Source: Hymenobacter ruricola (GTDB taxonomy: Bacteria; Bacteroidota; Bacteroidia; Cytophagales; Hymenobacteraceae). From it: DNA of 64,000 bases. Below the pieces are notes generated by a model, which made no database searches, had not been told where the DNA came from, and was given only the letters and a program-made list of their open reading frames with translations. Made by a program: the position numbers and the translations under genes. Of the stretch, positions 49,291 to 58,691 are shown one piece after another. The stretch lies in NCBI RefSeq assembly GCF_015694525.1, contig NZ_JADQDM010000014.1, positions 1 to 64,000 of the forward strand, given 5' to 3'. The first letter of the stretch is position 1, and every line of letters begins with the position of its first letter.

Positions 49291-52200
49291 ATGCTCGATA
49301 AAATCATTCGTTTTGCCCTGCAAAACCGCCTGCTCATGCTGGCCTTTGCCGCGGGCCTGCTCATCGCCGGCACCTACACGGCGCGCCAGCTGCCCGTGGA
49401 CGTGCTGCCTGACCTCGACCGCCCCCGCGTGACCGTGTTCCTGGAAGCGGCCGGCATGGCCCCCGAGGAAGTGGAAGCCCTGGTAACGCTGCCCGTGGAA
49501 ACGGCCCTGAACGGGGCCACCGGCGTGGCGGCCGTGCGCTCCAACTCGGCCATCGGCTTAGGGATGGTGTTCGTGGAGTTCGACTACGGCACCGACATTT
49601 TCACGGCCCGCCAGATTGTGGCCGAGAAGCTGCAAACCGTGAGCGGGCAACTGCCCACCGGCATTACGCCGGTGCTGGGACCGATTTCCTCGGTGATGGG
49701 CCAGATTATGCTGGTGGGCCTCTCGGGAGGCCAGCAGACCAACGCGGCCGACCTGCGCACGCTGGCCAACTACACCGTGCGCCAGCGCCTGCTCAGCATT
49801 CCCGGCGTGGCCCAGGTCATTCCCATCGGCGGCGATAACCTGCAGTACCAGGTGCTGCTGGACATGCCCCGCTTGAACGCCACGGGCCTGACCGTAACGC
49901 AGGTGGAAGAGGCGCTGCGCCGCTCCAACCTGAACACCACCGGCAACTTCTTCGACCGCAACGGCTCGGAAGTGCTCATTCGCAACCTGGGCCGGCTGCG
50001 CTCGGTGGCTGACATCGAGAACATCATCGTGGGCTACCGGCAGGGCTCGCCCATCAGCGTCAAGCAGGTGGCCAATGTGGCCTTCGGGGCGCGCTTCAAG
50101 CGCGGCGACGGCAGCGTGAACGGCAAGCCCGCCGTCATTCTCAGCATCGAAAAGCAGCCCGGCACCGCCACCGTGGGCCTGACCCAGGCCGTGGAAAAGG
50201 CGCTGGTCGAGCTGAAGCCCTCGCTGCCCAAGGACGTGCAGGTAAACACCCGCCTGTTTAAGCAGGCCGATTTTATCGAGTCGTCGATTACCAACGTGGA
50301 GGAGGCCCTGCGCGACGGGGCCATTCTGGTGGTCATCGTGCTGTTCGCCTTCCTGCTGAACGTGCGCACCACCTTTATCTCACTGGTGGCCATTCCGCTC
50401 TCGCTGCTGGTGACGGCGCTGGTATTCCGCGTGGCGGGCATCAGCATCAACACCATGACGCTGGGCGGGCTGGCCATCGCCATCGGCGAGTTGGTCGATG
50501 ACGCCATCGTGGACGTGGAAAACGTGTTCCGCCGCCTGCGTGAAAATCAGCACCTGCCCCAGCCCAAACCGGCCCTGCAGGTAATTTACGCTGCCTCCTC
50601 GGAGGTGCGCAACTCCATTGTGTACGCCACCATCATCGTGGTGCTGGTGTTCCTGCCGCTGTTCGCGCTCGAAGGCATGGAGGGGCGCATTTTTGCCCCG
50701 CTGGGCATTGCCTACATCACCAGCATTGTGGCGTCGCTGTTCGTGTCGCTCACCATCACGCCGGTGCTCTGCTACTACCTGCTGCCCAAGATGAAGCAGA
50801 TTCGGGCGGCCGAGCAGGAAGGCGGGCTGGTGCGCTGGCTTAAGCGCAAGGATACCGGCCTGCTGGGCTGGGGCCTGACCCACCCGAAAATGGTGCTCAC
50901 GGTCACTGGGCTGCTGTTCGCACTGGCCGCCTCGCTGGTGCCCTTCTTTGGCACCGAGTTTCTGCCGCCCTTCAACGAAGGCTCGCTCACGGTCAACTTC
51001 TCGGCCCCGGCCGGCACCTCGCTCACCGAATCCAACAAGCTGGGCACGCTGGGGGAGGAGCAGATTTTGCAGCTGCCGGAAGTAGCTTACACCGCCCGCC
51101 GCACCGGCCGCGCCGAGCTGGACGAACACGCCGAGTCGGTCAACAATTCGGAAATCGAGGTGGCCTTCAAAACCGAGCAGGAGTTGGAACAAGCGGGAAA
51201 AACAATGCGCAGCCGGGAGGAAATCCTGGCCGACCTGCGCCAGCGGCTGGGCCTGATTACCGGCGTCAACGTCAACATCGGCCAGCCCATCAGCCACCGC
51301 CTCGACCACCTGTTGAGCGGGGTGCGGGCGCAGGTGGCCATTAAGGTATTCGGCAACGATTTGCTGGAGTTGCGCCGCTACGCCAACGAAATTCGCACGG
51401 CCGCCAGCTCGGTGCCCGGCGTGGTCGACCTGCAAGTGGAGAAGCAGGTGCAGATTCCGCAGCTGCTGGTGCGCCCCCGCGACGCCGCCCTGCGCGCCTA
51501 CGGCCTGGAGCGGGGCCAAGTGGTGGCCACCTTGGAAACGCTGTTTCAGGGCGACGTGGTGTCGCAGATGCTCGACGGCCAGAAGCGCTTCGACCTCATC
51601 GTGAAGCTGCCCGAAGCCCAGCGCAACGACATCGCCACCATCGCCCAGACCCGCATCGAGACGCCCTCGGGGGCGCTGATTCCGGTGAGCCAGGTGGCGG
51701 ACGTGAGCTACGAGCCCGGCCCGAACACCGTCAACCACGAAAACACCCAGCGCCGCATCACCGTCTCGATGAACGTGGCCGGGCGCGACCTGGGCAGCAC
51801 CGTCAAAGAGGTGCAGGCCCGCATCAATCAGCAGGTGAAGCTGCCAGCGGGCTACTACCTGACCTACGGCGGGCAGTTCGAAAGCCAGCAGTCGGCCTCG
51901 CAGAAAATTCTCTGGCTGAGCTTGTTCTCGCTGGCCGGCATCTTCCTGGTACTGTACTCGCACTTCAAGTCGGGGCTGATGGTGGGGCAGATTATGCTCA
52001 ACATCCCGCTGGCCCTCATTGGCTCGGTGGTGGCGGTGCTGCTCACGGGCGGCACGTTCAGCATTGCCTCGCTGGTGGGCTTCATCACGCTCACCGGCAT
52101 CGCCTCGCGCAACGGCATCATGATGATTTCCCACTACATCCACCTGGTGGAGCACGAGGGCGAGAGGTTCAGCAAGGAGATGATTATCCGCGGCTCGCTC

Positions 52201-52512
52201 GAACGCCTGGTGCCGGTGCTGATGACAGCCCTGGTAGCGGCGCTGGCCCTGGTGCCGCTCACGCTGGCCAAGGACGCGCCGGGCAAGGAAATTCTCTACC
52301 CCGTGGCCACGGTCATCCTCGGCGGCCTGCTCAGTTCCACCTTCCTCGACATCGTGGTGACGCCGGTCGTGTTCTGGCTCTTCGGCGAAAAGGCCCTGGC
52401 CCAGTACCAGCGCGGCCACCACGAAGTCAGCCTCGATGCCCACCCGCAGGAGTTGGACGCCCAGCCCCTGACGCCGCCCGCCGACCTGAACCCGGTGCAG
52501 CCGGCCGTCTAA
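49291..52512 (+). CDS. Heavy-metal efflux RND permease (CusA/CzcA-like)
   Basis: The 1073-residue permease has twelve predicted membrane helices in the two-half RND layout, with GELVDDAIVDVENVFRRLRE in helix 4, the central pore domains and AGIFLVLYSHFKSGLMVGQI in the second half. It exports metal ions by proton antiport. The family (CusA/CzcA) is clear; copper/silver against zinc/cobalt is not certain, but the neighbours favour copper. It starts three bases behind the membrane fusion gene. Confidence 0.94.
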   Translation: MLDKIIRFALQNRLLMLAFAAGLLIAGTYTARQLPVDVLPDLDRPRVTVFLEAAGMAPEEVEALVTLPVETALNGATGVAAVRSNSAIGLGMVFVEFDYGTDIFTARQIVAEKLQTVSGQLPTGITPVLGPISSVMGQIMLVGLSGGQQTNAADLRTLANYTVRQRLLSIPGVAQVIPIGGDNLQYQVLLDMPRLNATGLTVTQVEEALRRSNLNTTGNFFDRNGSEVLIRNLGRLRSVADIENIIVGYRQGSPISVKQVANVAFGARFKRGDGSVNGKPAVILSIEKQPGTATVGLTQAVEKALVELKPSLPKDVQVNTRLFKQADFIESSITNVEEALRDGAILVVIVLFAFLLNVRTTFISLVAIPLSLLVTALVFRVAGISINTMTLGGLAIAIGELVDDAIVDVENVFRRLRENQHLPQPKPALQVIYAASSEVRNSIVYATIIVVLVFLPLFALEGMEGRIFAPLGIAYITSIVASLFVSLTITPVLCYYLLPKMKQIRAAEQEGGLVRWLKRKDTGLLGWGLTHPKMVLTVTGLLFALAASLVPFFGTEFLPPFNEGSLTVNFSAPAGTSLTESNKLGTLGEEQILQLPEVAYTARRTGRAELDEHAESVNNSEIEVAFKTEQELEQAGKTMRSREEILADLRQRLGLITGVNVNIGQPISHRLDHLLSGVRAQVAIKVFGNDLLELRRYANEIRTAASSVPGVVDLQVEKQVQIPQLLVRPRDAALRAYGLERGQVVATLETLFQGDVVSQMLDGQKRFDLIVKLPEAQRNDIATIAQTRIETPSGALIPVSQVADVSYEPGPNTVNHENTQRRITVSMNVAGRDLGSTVKEVQARINQQVKLPAGYYLTYGGQFESQQSASQKILWLSLFSLAGIFLVLYSHFKSGLMVGQIMLNIPLALIGSVVAVLLTGGTFSIASLVGFITLTGIASRNGIMMISHYIHLVEHEGERFSKEMIIRGSLERLVPVLMTALVAALALVPLTLAKDAPGKEILYPVATVILGGLLSSTFLDIVVTPVVFWLFGEKALAQYQRGHHEVSLDAHPQELDAQPLTPPADLNPVQPAV

Positions 52513-52522
52513 GTTTTTGGTT

Positions 52523-53119
52523 ATGTCCCTCGCTCCACTCTCCCTGCCTAACGATGCCGGCTGTGTGCTTTACATCAAGCACATGGTCTGCGCGCGCGGT
52601 ATTCGGGTGGTGCGGCGGGAGCTGGAAAGCCTGGGGCTGCAGGTGCTCGATGTGCGGCTGGGCGCGGCCACGGTTTTGGACCAGGCTGGGCAGCTGGACT
52701 GGGCCCGTATTCGCCAGGCGCTGGCCACGGCCGGCTTTGCCCTGCTGGAAAGCCCCGCGCAGGCGCTGGTGGACCGGGTAAAGCTGGCCGTGGCCCAACT
52801 GCTGCGGCGCTCCGGCAACACGCTGCGGCACCGCGAGTTCGTTCCCGCCCTGGCCCGGGAGGTGGGCCTGGACAGCCGCCGCCTGCACGCGGCCTTCGCC
52901 CAGCTGCCCGGCCACGAAAGCCTCATCAGCTACATTACCAGCCAGCGGCTGGCCTACGCCCAGGAATTGCTGCAGACTTCCCGGCTCGACATCGGGCGCA
53001 TTGCCCGGCAGCTAGGCTACGGCAGTTTGGCGCACTTTTCCGGGCAGTTCCGGCGGTTTGCGCAGTGCTCCCCCTCGGCCTACCGGCAGCAGCTGGCCTT
53101 TACACAGAGTGTTGATTAG
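52523..53119 (+). CDS. HMA-like/AraC-type regulator with degenerate metal site
   Basis: The 198-residue protein is a paralogue of the regulator at 38311: LYIKHMVCARGIRVVRREL matches the HMA-like start, but CPQC is changed to CARG, so one of the two metal cysteines is lost. The C-terminal AraC part (LDIGRIARQLGYGSLAHFSG) is retained. It is the last gene of the efflux operon. It may sense differently, or have lost the ability to sense. The ATG at 52523 is chosen over an upstream TTG. Confidence 0.82.
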   Translation: MSLAPLSLPNDAGCVLYIKHMVCARGIRVVRRELESLGLQVLDVRLGAATVLDQAGQLDWARIRQALATAGFALLESPAQALVDRVKLAVAQLLRRSGNTLRHREFVPALAREVGLDSRRLHAAFAQLPGHESLISYITSQRLAYAQELLQTSRLDIGRIARQLGYGSLAHFSGQFRRFAQCSPSAYRQQLAFTQSVD

Positions 53120-53225
53120 CAGGCCAAATTGTGGTTATCCAATATGAAAGTTCGACTGTAGAAACTTACCTGGCTCCGTTCCACGTTTTGCTTCTCTTTC
53201 ATCTTTCACAGCACCACGTCCTTCT

Positions 53226-54290
53226 ATGGCCAGAATTACCAAAACACTGCAACTTCCCATGCCGGCCGATGCAGTAAATCAACAGCGTGCCCTACAATTT
53301 TTCGAGGCATACAACTGTCAAATGATGGTTGGCCCCTCAGACACACCCTATTATCTGGGGACGCCCACGCCTCGGGTTTGCCGGTTTTGTGGCAGGACGG
53401 AACCAGAGGTGTCGTTCCGAAAGGATGCGCATGTGATGCCCGATTTTATGGGCAACCGCAACATTCTATCCTACTTCGAGTGCGACACGTGCAACGCGTT
53501 GTTTGCGAAGTACGAAGACTCCTTCGCCAACTACTTGGGCGTAGCCCGAACCTTTAACCAGATTAAAGGCAAGAACAAGAAAGTCCCCAAATTCAAGGAC
53601 AATAAGACCGGGCTGGAGGTATCCATGGGCGCGGAAGGTCTGCACATCAAGACGATTCAGGGCCAGGACCCGCTCATCATTGATGCGGCTACAAATTCTG
53701 CGCAGCTGGTTACCACACGTCCGAGCTACGTCCCAATTCATCTGGTCAAGCTCTTGTTGAAAATGGCCCTCTGTTTACTTGATGAACAGGAAGTGGCCGA
53801 TTATGCGTGGGCCAGACGGTTCGTTACTTCGGAGGAGCACGATGCAGCAGCCCAAGGAATGGACCTGCTTAGCGTGATGATACACTCCATTCCCGGTCCG
53901 CCGGTGTTTCCGGCACCCTTTGCCCAACTCTACACCCGTAGCGAGACAGCGCCGGCTAACATTCCGGAAAAGGTGTTTGTGCTCTACTATGCCAACTACT
54001 ACTTTCAGTTGGCACTGCCCTTCAGTCGAGTCGATAAGGTTCGTTTTTTAGCCATTACACCCCCTTTGAAGACCATTGACATCCCCGTTTTCCCGCTTTT
54101 GATTGGGGAAACGTGGTTGGCCGATTACGGCCCCGCCTCGTTTAAACGGGTCGATTTTACCTCAAATCAGAAGCGTGTAGGCGAAGAGCATCGGTTTTCT
54201 CTTTCCTTCGAGAAAATGGTGGAGCTACCGCTTGACCCGGTAGCGCCAAATGATGCAAGCCACGAGGCAATTGATGTAAAACCAGGCTAA
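53226..54290 (+). CDS. HNH/Zn-finger endonuclease-like protein
   Basis: The 354-residue protein has an N-terminal zinc-binding HNH-like block: CRFCGRTEPEVSF, KDAHVMPDFMGN and ECDTCNALF, typical of HNH_5-type proteins. The rest is unrecognised. It is a singleton between the efflux operon and the copper storage genes and AT-richer than both. A nuclease-based defence role is possible but unproven. Confidence 0.75.
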   Translation: MARITKTLQLPMPADAVNQQRALQFFEAYNCQMMVGPSDTPYYLGTPTPRVCRFCGRTEPEVSFRKDAHVMPDFMGNRNILSYFECDTCNALFAKYEDSFANYLGVARTFNQIKGKNKKVPKFKDNKTGLEVSMGAEGLHIKTIQGQDPLIIDAATNSAQLVTTRPSYVPIHLVKLLLKMALCLLDEQEVADYAWARRFVTSEEHDAAAQGMDLLSVMIHSIPGPPVFPAPFAQLYTRSETAPANIPEKVFVLYYANYYFQLALPFSRVDKVRFLAITPPLKTIDIPVFPLLIGETWLADYGPASFKRVDFTSNQKRVGEEHRFSLSFEKMVELPLDPVAPNDASHEAIDVKPG

Positions 54291-54308
54291 GCCCGACGGG
54301 TATAAGCA

Positions 54309-54329
54309 GGAGTAGCTTCGGCTTACTCC
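54309..54329 (+). terminator. UUCG-tetraloop hairpin after the HNH gene
   Basis: GGAGTAGC pairs with GCTTACTCC (one bulged T) around TTCG, 19 bases behind the HNH-type stop. A T-rich segment follows later. It could end the transcript or protect it. Confidence 0.5.
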
Positions 54330-54352
54330 CCTCCACTTTAACGCTTTTACCC

Positions 54353-54694
54353 ATGCACGCCCAAAACCAATCCCTCCTCGACGCCCTCAACGCCTGCATT
54401 GCCGCCTGCGAGCACTGCGCCACCGCCTGCCTGCAGGAAGACGATGTAAAGATGATGGCCCGCTGTATTAGCCTCGACCGTGACTGCGCCGACGTGTGCG
54501 CCCTGACCGCCCGGCTGGTAGCCCGCGGCTCGGAGCATGCCGCGCACCTGCTGCGCGAGTGCGCCGAAGTCTGCAAGGCCTGTGGCGACGAGTGCGAAAA
54601 GCACGGTGCCCACATGCAGCACTGCAAGGAGTGCGCCGAGGCCTGCCGCCGCTGCGAAGAAGCCTGCCGCGCCGGCATCAGCGTAGCCGCATAA
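54353..54694 (+). CDS. Four-helix-bundle copper storage protein (Csp/DUF326)
   Basis: The 113-residue protein has 16 cysteines spaced along four helices in CxxxC pairs (ACIAACEHCATACLQ, CKECAEACRRCEEACRAG), the pattern of Csp/DUF326 proteins that store many Cu(I) ions inside the bundle. There is no signal peptide, so it should buffer copper in the cytoplasm (Csp3-like). It is followed by copZ. Confidence 0.9.
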   Translation: MHAQNQSLLDALNACIAACEHCATACLQEDDVKMMARCISLDRDCADVCALTARLVARGSEHAAHLLRECAEVCKACGDECEKHGAHMQHCKECAEACRRCEEACRAGISVAA

Positions 54695-54767
54695 ACTCGC
54701 TGCTGATGGCGGGGGACGGGAAATCATGCAAGCCCCCTGCGCAATTCTGTACCCCGGTGGTGCCACC

Positions 54768-54795
54768 TTGGCCGCAGCTTTGCGTGTTGTATTTG
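54768..54795 (+). promoter_or_regulatory. Candidate Bacteroidota-type promoter of copZ
   Basis: TTG at 54768-54770 and TGTATTTG at 54788-54795 (one mismatch to TAnnTTTG) are 17 bases apart and lie 36 bases before the copZ start. The spacing fits the Bacteroidota -33/-7 pattern. Confidence 0.45.
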
Positions 54796-54830
54796 CACGA
54801 ACCCGGTGTGGGTTCTTAACTCAACTCGTC

Positions 54831-55040
54831 ATGAAAACGCTTCAATTCAAAACCAACATCAACTGCGGCGGCTGCATCAAGGCCGTCACGCCCACCCTCA
54901 ACGAGCAGGCCGGAGCCGGCAACTGGCAGGTCGATACGGCCAACCCCGACAAGATTCTGACCGTGACCTCGGACAAGCTCACGCCGGAGGAAGTCGTGCA
55001 GGCCGTCGAGCAGGCCGGCTTTAAGATAGCTGCTGCGTAA
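54831..55040 (+). CDS. copZ: HMA-domain copper chaperone
   Basis: The 69-residue protein is a single HMA domain with the INCGGCIKAV metal motif (CxxC) and the beta-alpha-beta layout of CopZ/Atx1 chaperones. It passes Cu(I) to CopA-type ATPases. The ATG at 54831 begins the domain; the longer frame upstream is not coding-like. A hairpin terminator follows. Confidence 0.9.
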   Translation: MKTLQFKTNINCGGCIKAVTPTLNEQAGAGNWQVDTANPDKILTVTSDKLTPEEVVQAVEQAGFKIAAA

Positions 55041-55059
55041 ACAGCCTTTGCTCTCTTCA

Positions 55060-55088
55060 AAACGCCCGGCTTATGTCGGGCGTTTTTG
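55060..55088 (+). terminator. Terminator after copZ
   Basis: ACGCCCG and CGGGCGT pair around a short loop, preceded by AAA and followed by TTTTTG. It is a clear intrinsic terminator 20 bases behind the copZ stop. Confidence 0.9.
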
Positions 55089-55161
55089 TTGGCGCTGGGG
55101 TTGCCGGACAGCACTCGCCAGCCCGCAACTGCCCTTATTTACCCTACCTGACCGCCTGACT

Positions 55162-56214
55162 ATGTTTTCAGATTTCCCCAACTTACACCCCTTGGTCGTG
55201 CACGTCCCCATCGTGCTCATTCTGCTGGGCGCGGCCTCACAGGCCGTGCTGGTTTTCAAGGACTGGGAGCAGGTTCGCTGGGGCACGCTGCTCATACTGG
55301 CCGGCGGTTTTGCGGGGGCGCTGGCCGCCAGCACCACGTTTCACGCCATGCCTACGGGCCTGGCTCCCCGGGCGGCGGCCGTGTTTGCGGCCCACGAGAA
55401 GTTTGCAGGCTACACGCTGTGGCTCTCGGGTATCACGCTGCTGCTGCGCGGCATTGGGCAGTTCTTTAAGATTCAGCGCCGCGCCTATGAAATCCTGGTG
55501 CTCGGGTTTGCCCTGGCGGCGGCCGGCGTGTTGTCGGTGGCCGGCCACCGGGGCGCGCAGCTGGTGTACGTGGAAGGGGTGGGGCCGCAGGGCCACCTGG
55601 TGTCGAAGCACCACGGCCACGAAGACGATGAGGAGGGCGCAATGCCCGGCATGGAGATGGAAACCGGTGGTCAACCCGCCAAAGCGGAAGCGGATGACCA
55701 CACCGAAAATCCCGCGCCTGGCCACCAGCCTCCGGCTGAAAAGCCCAGCTCGGCCGACATGGCGGGGATGGATATGAGCAGCCCGCAGCCGGCGCGCCCG
55801 GTGGCCAAATCGGAGAAAATGGCCGACATGCCTGGCATGCAGATGTCCGCCCCCAAAACCTCGTCAAAGATGCCTCCAGGCATGAAAATGAATCATTCGG
55901 CCAGTCCGAATCAGCGGGAAGAGATGCCCGGGATGGCCAGTATGCCGGGCATGAAGAGCCAACCGGCGGGGGCGAAAAAGCCCGGCAAGGCGCAAGCCGG
56001 GATGGAAGGAATGGCGGATATGCCGGGTATGAAAATGCCCGTCGCCCAGCCCGCGCCGGCCCCGGGCAACATGGCCGATATGCCCGGCATGGAAAAGGGC
56101 CAGGTCATGCCCGCCACGGGCTCGATGCCCCGCATGCAGATGCCTAACCCCCTGGACAAGTTCCGTTTCAAGGACAACAACCCGGCCCGGAACCAACCCT
56201 CGCCTAAGCACTAG
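55162..56214 (+). CDS. DUF2231 membrane protein with MPGM-rich tail
   Basis: The 350-residue protein has a DUF2231 membrane domain (HPLVVHVPIVLILLGAASQA, four helices within the first 150 residues) and a long Met/Pro/Gly-rich tail with six MPGM motifs and one MPPGM. Such methionine motifs bind Cu(I)/Ag(I) in the periplasm. It lies just before the multicopper oxidase and probably supplies it with copper. The ATG at 55162 is preferred over an upstream extension that crosses the terminator. Confidence 0.82.
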   Translation: MFSDFPNLHPLVVHVPIVLILLGAASQAVLVFKDWEQVRWGTLLILAGGFAGALAASTTFHAMPTGLAPRAAAVFAAHEKFAGYTLWLSGITLLLRGIGQFFKIQRRAYEILVLGFALAAAGVLSVAGHRGAQLVYVEGVGPQGHLVSKHHGHEDDEEGAMPGMEMETGGQPAKAEADDHTENPAPGHQPPAEKPSSADMAGMDMSSPQPARPVAKSEKMADMPGMQMSAPKTSSKMPPGMKMNHSASPNQREEMPGMASMPGMKSQPAGAKKPGKAQAGMEGMADMPGMKMPVAQPAPAPGNMADMPGMEKGQVMPATGSMPRMQMPNPLDKFRFKDNNPARNQPSPKH

Positions 56215-56220
56215 CCCCTT

Positions 56221-58671
56221 ATGAGATTATTACTCCTACTCTCTTTTCTGCTGGCTTCTCTCGGAGCCGGGGCACAGTCGATGCCCGGCATGGCCATGCC
56301 CCAGCCGCAGGAATCCTACCTCACCCAATCGGTCCCGCCGGCTAAGCAACTGCAGGGCACCGTGGTCATGCCCCGGACGAGCTACGTGGGCAAGCGGGTT
56401 GAATACGACCTCTACGTGGAAGACCGGATGGTCAACTTCACCGGCAAAATGCGCCACGCCATTGGCATCAACGGCCAGATTCCGGCCCCCACACTGCGCT
56501 TCAACGAGGGCGATACCGCCGTTATCCGGGTGCACAACCAGATGGCCATGGAAACCTCCGTGCACTGGCACGGCCTGCTGCTGCCCAATCAATATGACGG
56601 TGTGCCCTACCTGACCACGGACCCTATTAAGCCCGGCACGGTACACACCTACACGTTTCCGCTGCGCCAGAGCGGCACCTACTGGTATCACTCGCACACC
56701 ATGCTGCAGGAGCAGGCCGGGCTTTACGGCTCCATCGTGGTGCAGCCCAAGGAAATTCAGTATCAGCTGAAAGAGTACGTGCTGGTGCTCTCCGACTGGA
56801 CCGACCACCGGCCCAAGGAAGTGCTGCGCTACCTCAAGCGGGCCGGCGAGTGGTTTGCCGTGCAGAAAGGCGCGACCCAGAGCTACGGCGAGGCCCTGGC
56901 CGCCGGCTACGTAAAGGACAAGCTCAAGCAGGAGTGGCAGCGGATGCCGGCCATGGACGTGGCCGATGTGTTCTACAACAAGTTTTTGACGAACGGGCAG
57001 GAACTGAGCTACTTTAAGGACGCCCAGCCCGGTGAGGTAGTGCGCCTGCGCGTCATCAACGGCAGCGCCTCGTCTTACTTCAAGCTGCAGTACGCCGGCG
57101 GGCCGATGCAGGTCATCGCCGCCGATGGCATCAACGTGGAGCCCTTTCCGACCAGCAAGCTGGAAATCGCCACCGCCGAAACCTACGACCTGCTCATCAG
57201 CGTGCCCCAGATGGGCGCGGCCGAGCTGCGGGCCACCTCCTCCGACGTGACGGGCTACACCTCCGGTTATTTCGGGCAGGGCGAGCCGATGCGCACCCCC
57301 GACCTGCCCAAGCTCAACTACTTCCAGATGACGCGGGAGATGAACAGCATGGGCAACATGAGCGGGATGCGCATGGGCGGAGCCGGCCAGATGAGCCCGA
57401 AAGGCGCGGCGGCCCCGGCCGGCGACAACATGAAAGGCATGGACATGAGTGGCAGCCAGGCCGCGAAAGCTCCTGCGGCGGAAGGCGGAGCCACCCCGGC
57501 GGGCATGGACATGCAGCACGGCACCGCGCCGGCCACCTCCACCGCCCCGCCCCGCAACCGCCCAATGAACCAGCAGGAGAAGGGCGGCATGGGCATGGGC
57601 AGCCTGCAGGATTCGGGCAGCATGGGGGGCATGGACATGGGCGGAATGGCCATGGGCGGCATGAGCGGCGACTTCAACTACAACCAGCTGCGCGCTCTGC
57701 ACCCCACCACCCTGGACTCCACCAAGCAGTGGCGGGAAATCAACCTCACCCTGACCGGCAACATGCTGCGCTACGTCTGGTCGTTCGATAACAAAACCCT
57801 GTCCGAATCCGACAACATCCCCATCCGCAAGGGCGAAAACGTGCGCATGGTCTTTCAAAACATGACGATGATGCGCCACCCGCTGCACCTGCACGGGCAC
57901 TTCTTCCGCCTCGTCAACGCCCAGGGTGCGTACTCGCCCCTGAAGCACACCTTTGATATTCAGTCGATGGGCAAGGTCACCATCGAGTTCGACGCCAACG
58001 AGGACCAGGACTGGTTTTTCCACTGCCACACCCTCTACCACATGATGTCGGGCATGGCCCGCGTCATCAGCTACGAGGGCAGCCCCCGGAACGAGTACGC
58101 CCGCACGGGCTACCGCCACCTCAAGCGCGAGGACAACAAGCTCTACCCCTGGGCCGATTTAGCGGTGCATTCGCAGGGCAGCTTTCTCGAAGCTAACCTC
58201 TCCAATAACAAGAACGCCCTCGAATTTGAGGGCCGGGTCAACTACCAGGGCAACTACGAAACCGAAACCCACCTGCTGCGCTACCTCGACAAGCGGCAGT
58301 TCCTGGCCGCCTTCGTGGGCTACGACCTGCGCGACAACAAAACCCTGCGCTCGGCGTCGGACAGCGAGGGCGGCAACCGCCGCACCGAGGACAACAACCG
58401 CAACTTCCGCCGGCAGGCCGAAGTCGGCGTGTACTACCTGCTGCCCCTGCTGGTGCGCGCCGAGCTGCGCACCGACCTCACCGGCCAGGTGCGGGCCCAA
58501 CTGGAGCGCCGTGATATACCGCTGAGCAACAACGTCTTCATGGACATCCGGGGCAATACGGACCGGGAGTTTACCCTCGGCTTCCGCTACATGGTCAGCA
58601 AATACGCCTCGCTGAGCACGAACTACGACAACCAGTACGGCTGGGGCGCGGGCCTCACCTTCCACTACTAA
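56221..58671 (+). CDS. Multicopper oxidase fused to an outer-membrane barrel domain
   Basis: The 816-residue protein has a signal peptide, a PcoA/CopA-type multicopper oxidase (about 40-620) with copper ligands in VHWHGLL, YWYHSHTM, HPLHLHGHFF and FFHCHTLYHMMSGM, a Met-rich insert (about 365-485), and a C-terminal beta-barrel-like part (about 640-816) ending in an aromatic HY that matches CopB/PcoB proteins. It would oxidise Cu(I) in the periplasm while anchored in the outer membrane. In many bacteria the two parts are separate genes. Confidence 0.88.
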   Translation: MRLLLLLSFLLASLGAGAQSMPGMAMPQPQESYLTQSVPPAKQLQGTVVMPRTSYVGKRVEYDLYVEDRMVNFTGKMRHAIGINGQIPAPTLRFNEGDTAVIRVHNQMAMETSVHWHGLLLPNQYDGVPYLTTDPIKPGTVHTYTFPLRQSGTYWYHSHTMLQEQAGLYGSIVVQPKEIQYQLKEYVLVLSDWTDHRPKEVLRYLKRAGEWFAVQKGATQSYGEALAAGYVKDKLKQEWQRMPAMDVADVFYNKFLTNGQELSYFKDAQPGEVVRLRVINGSASSYFKLQYAGGPMQVIAADGINVEPFPTSKLEIATAETYDLLISVPQMGAAELRATSSDVTGYTSGYFGQGEPMRTPDLPKLNYFQMTREMNSMGNMSGMRMGGAGQMSPKGAAAPAGDNMKGMDMSGSQAAKAPAAEGGATPAGMDMQHGTAPATSTAPPRNRPMNQQEKGGMGMGSLQDSGSMGGMDMGGMAMGGMSGDFNYNQLRALHPTTLDSTKQWREINLTLTGNMLRYVWSFDNKTLSESDNIPIRKGENVRMVFQNMTMMRHPLHLHGHFFRLVNAQGAYSPLKHTFDIQSMGKVTIEFDANEDQDWFFHCHTLYHMMSGMARVISYEGSPRNEYARTGYRHLKREDNKLYPWADLAVHSQGSFLEANLSNNKNALEFEGRVNYQGNYETETHLLRYLDKRQFLAAFVGYDLRDNKTLRSASDSEGGNRRTEDNNRNFRRQAEVGVYYLLPLLVRAELRTDLTGQVRAQLERRDIPLSNNVFMDIRGNTDREFTLGFRYMVSKYASLSTNYDNQYGWGAGLTFHY

Positions 58672-58691
58672 CGGCAGCTTGAAGGTAAGTA

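Noticed and set aside
50380..52443. 687-codon - strand frame opposite the RND permease
   Set aside because: Antisense of a conserved RND gene, His/Arg/Gln-biased translation.
56236..58119. 627-codon - strand frame opposite the multicopper oxidase
   Set aside because: Val/Gly/His-rich antisense translation; the + strand has all copper-site motifs.
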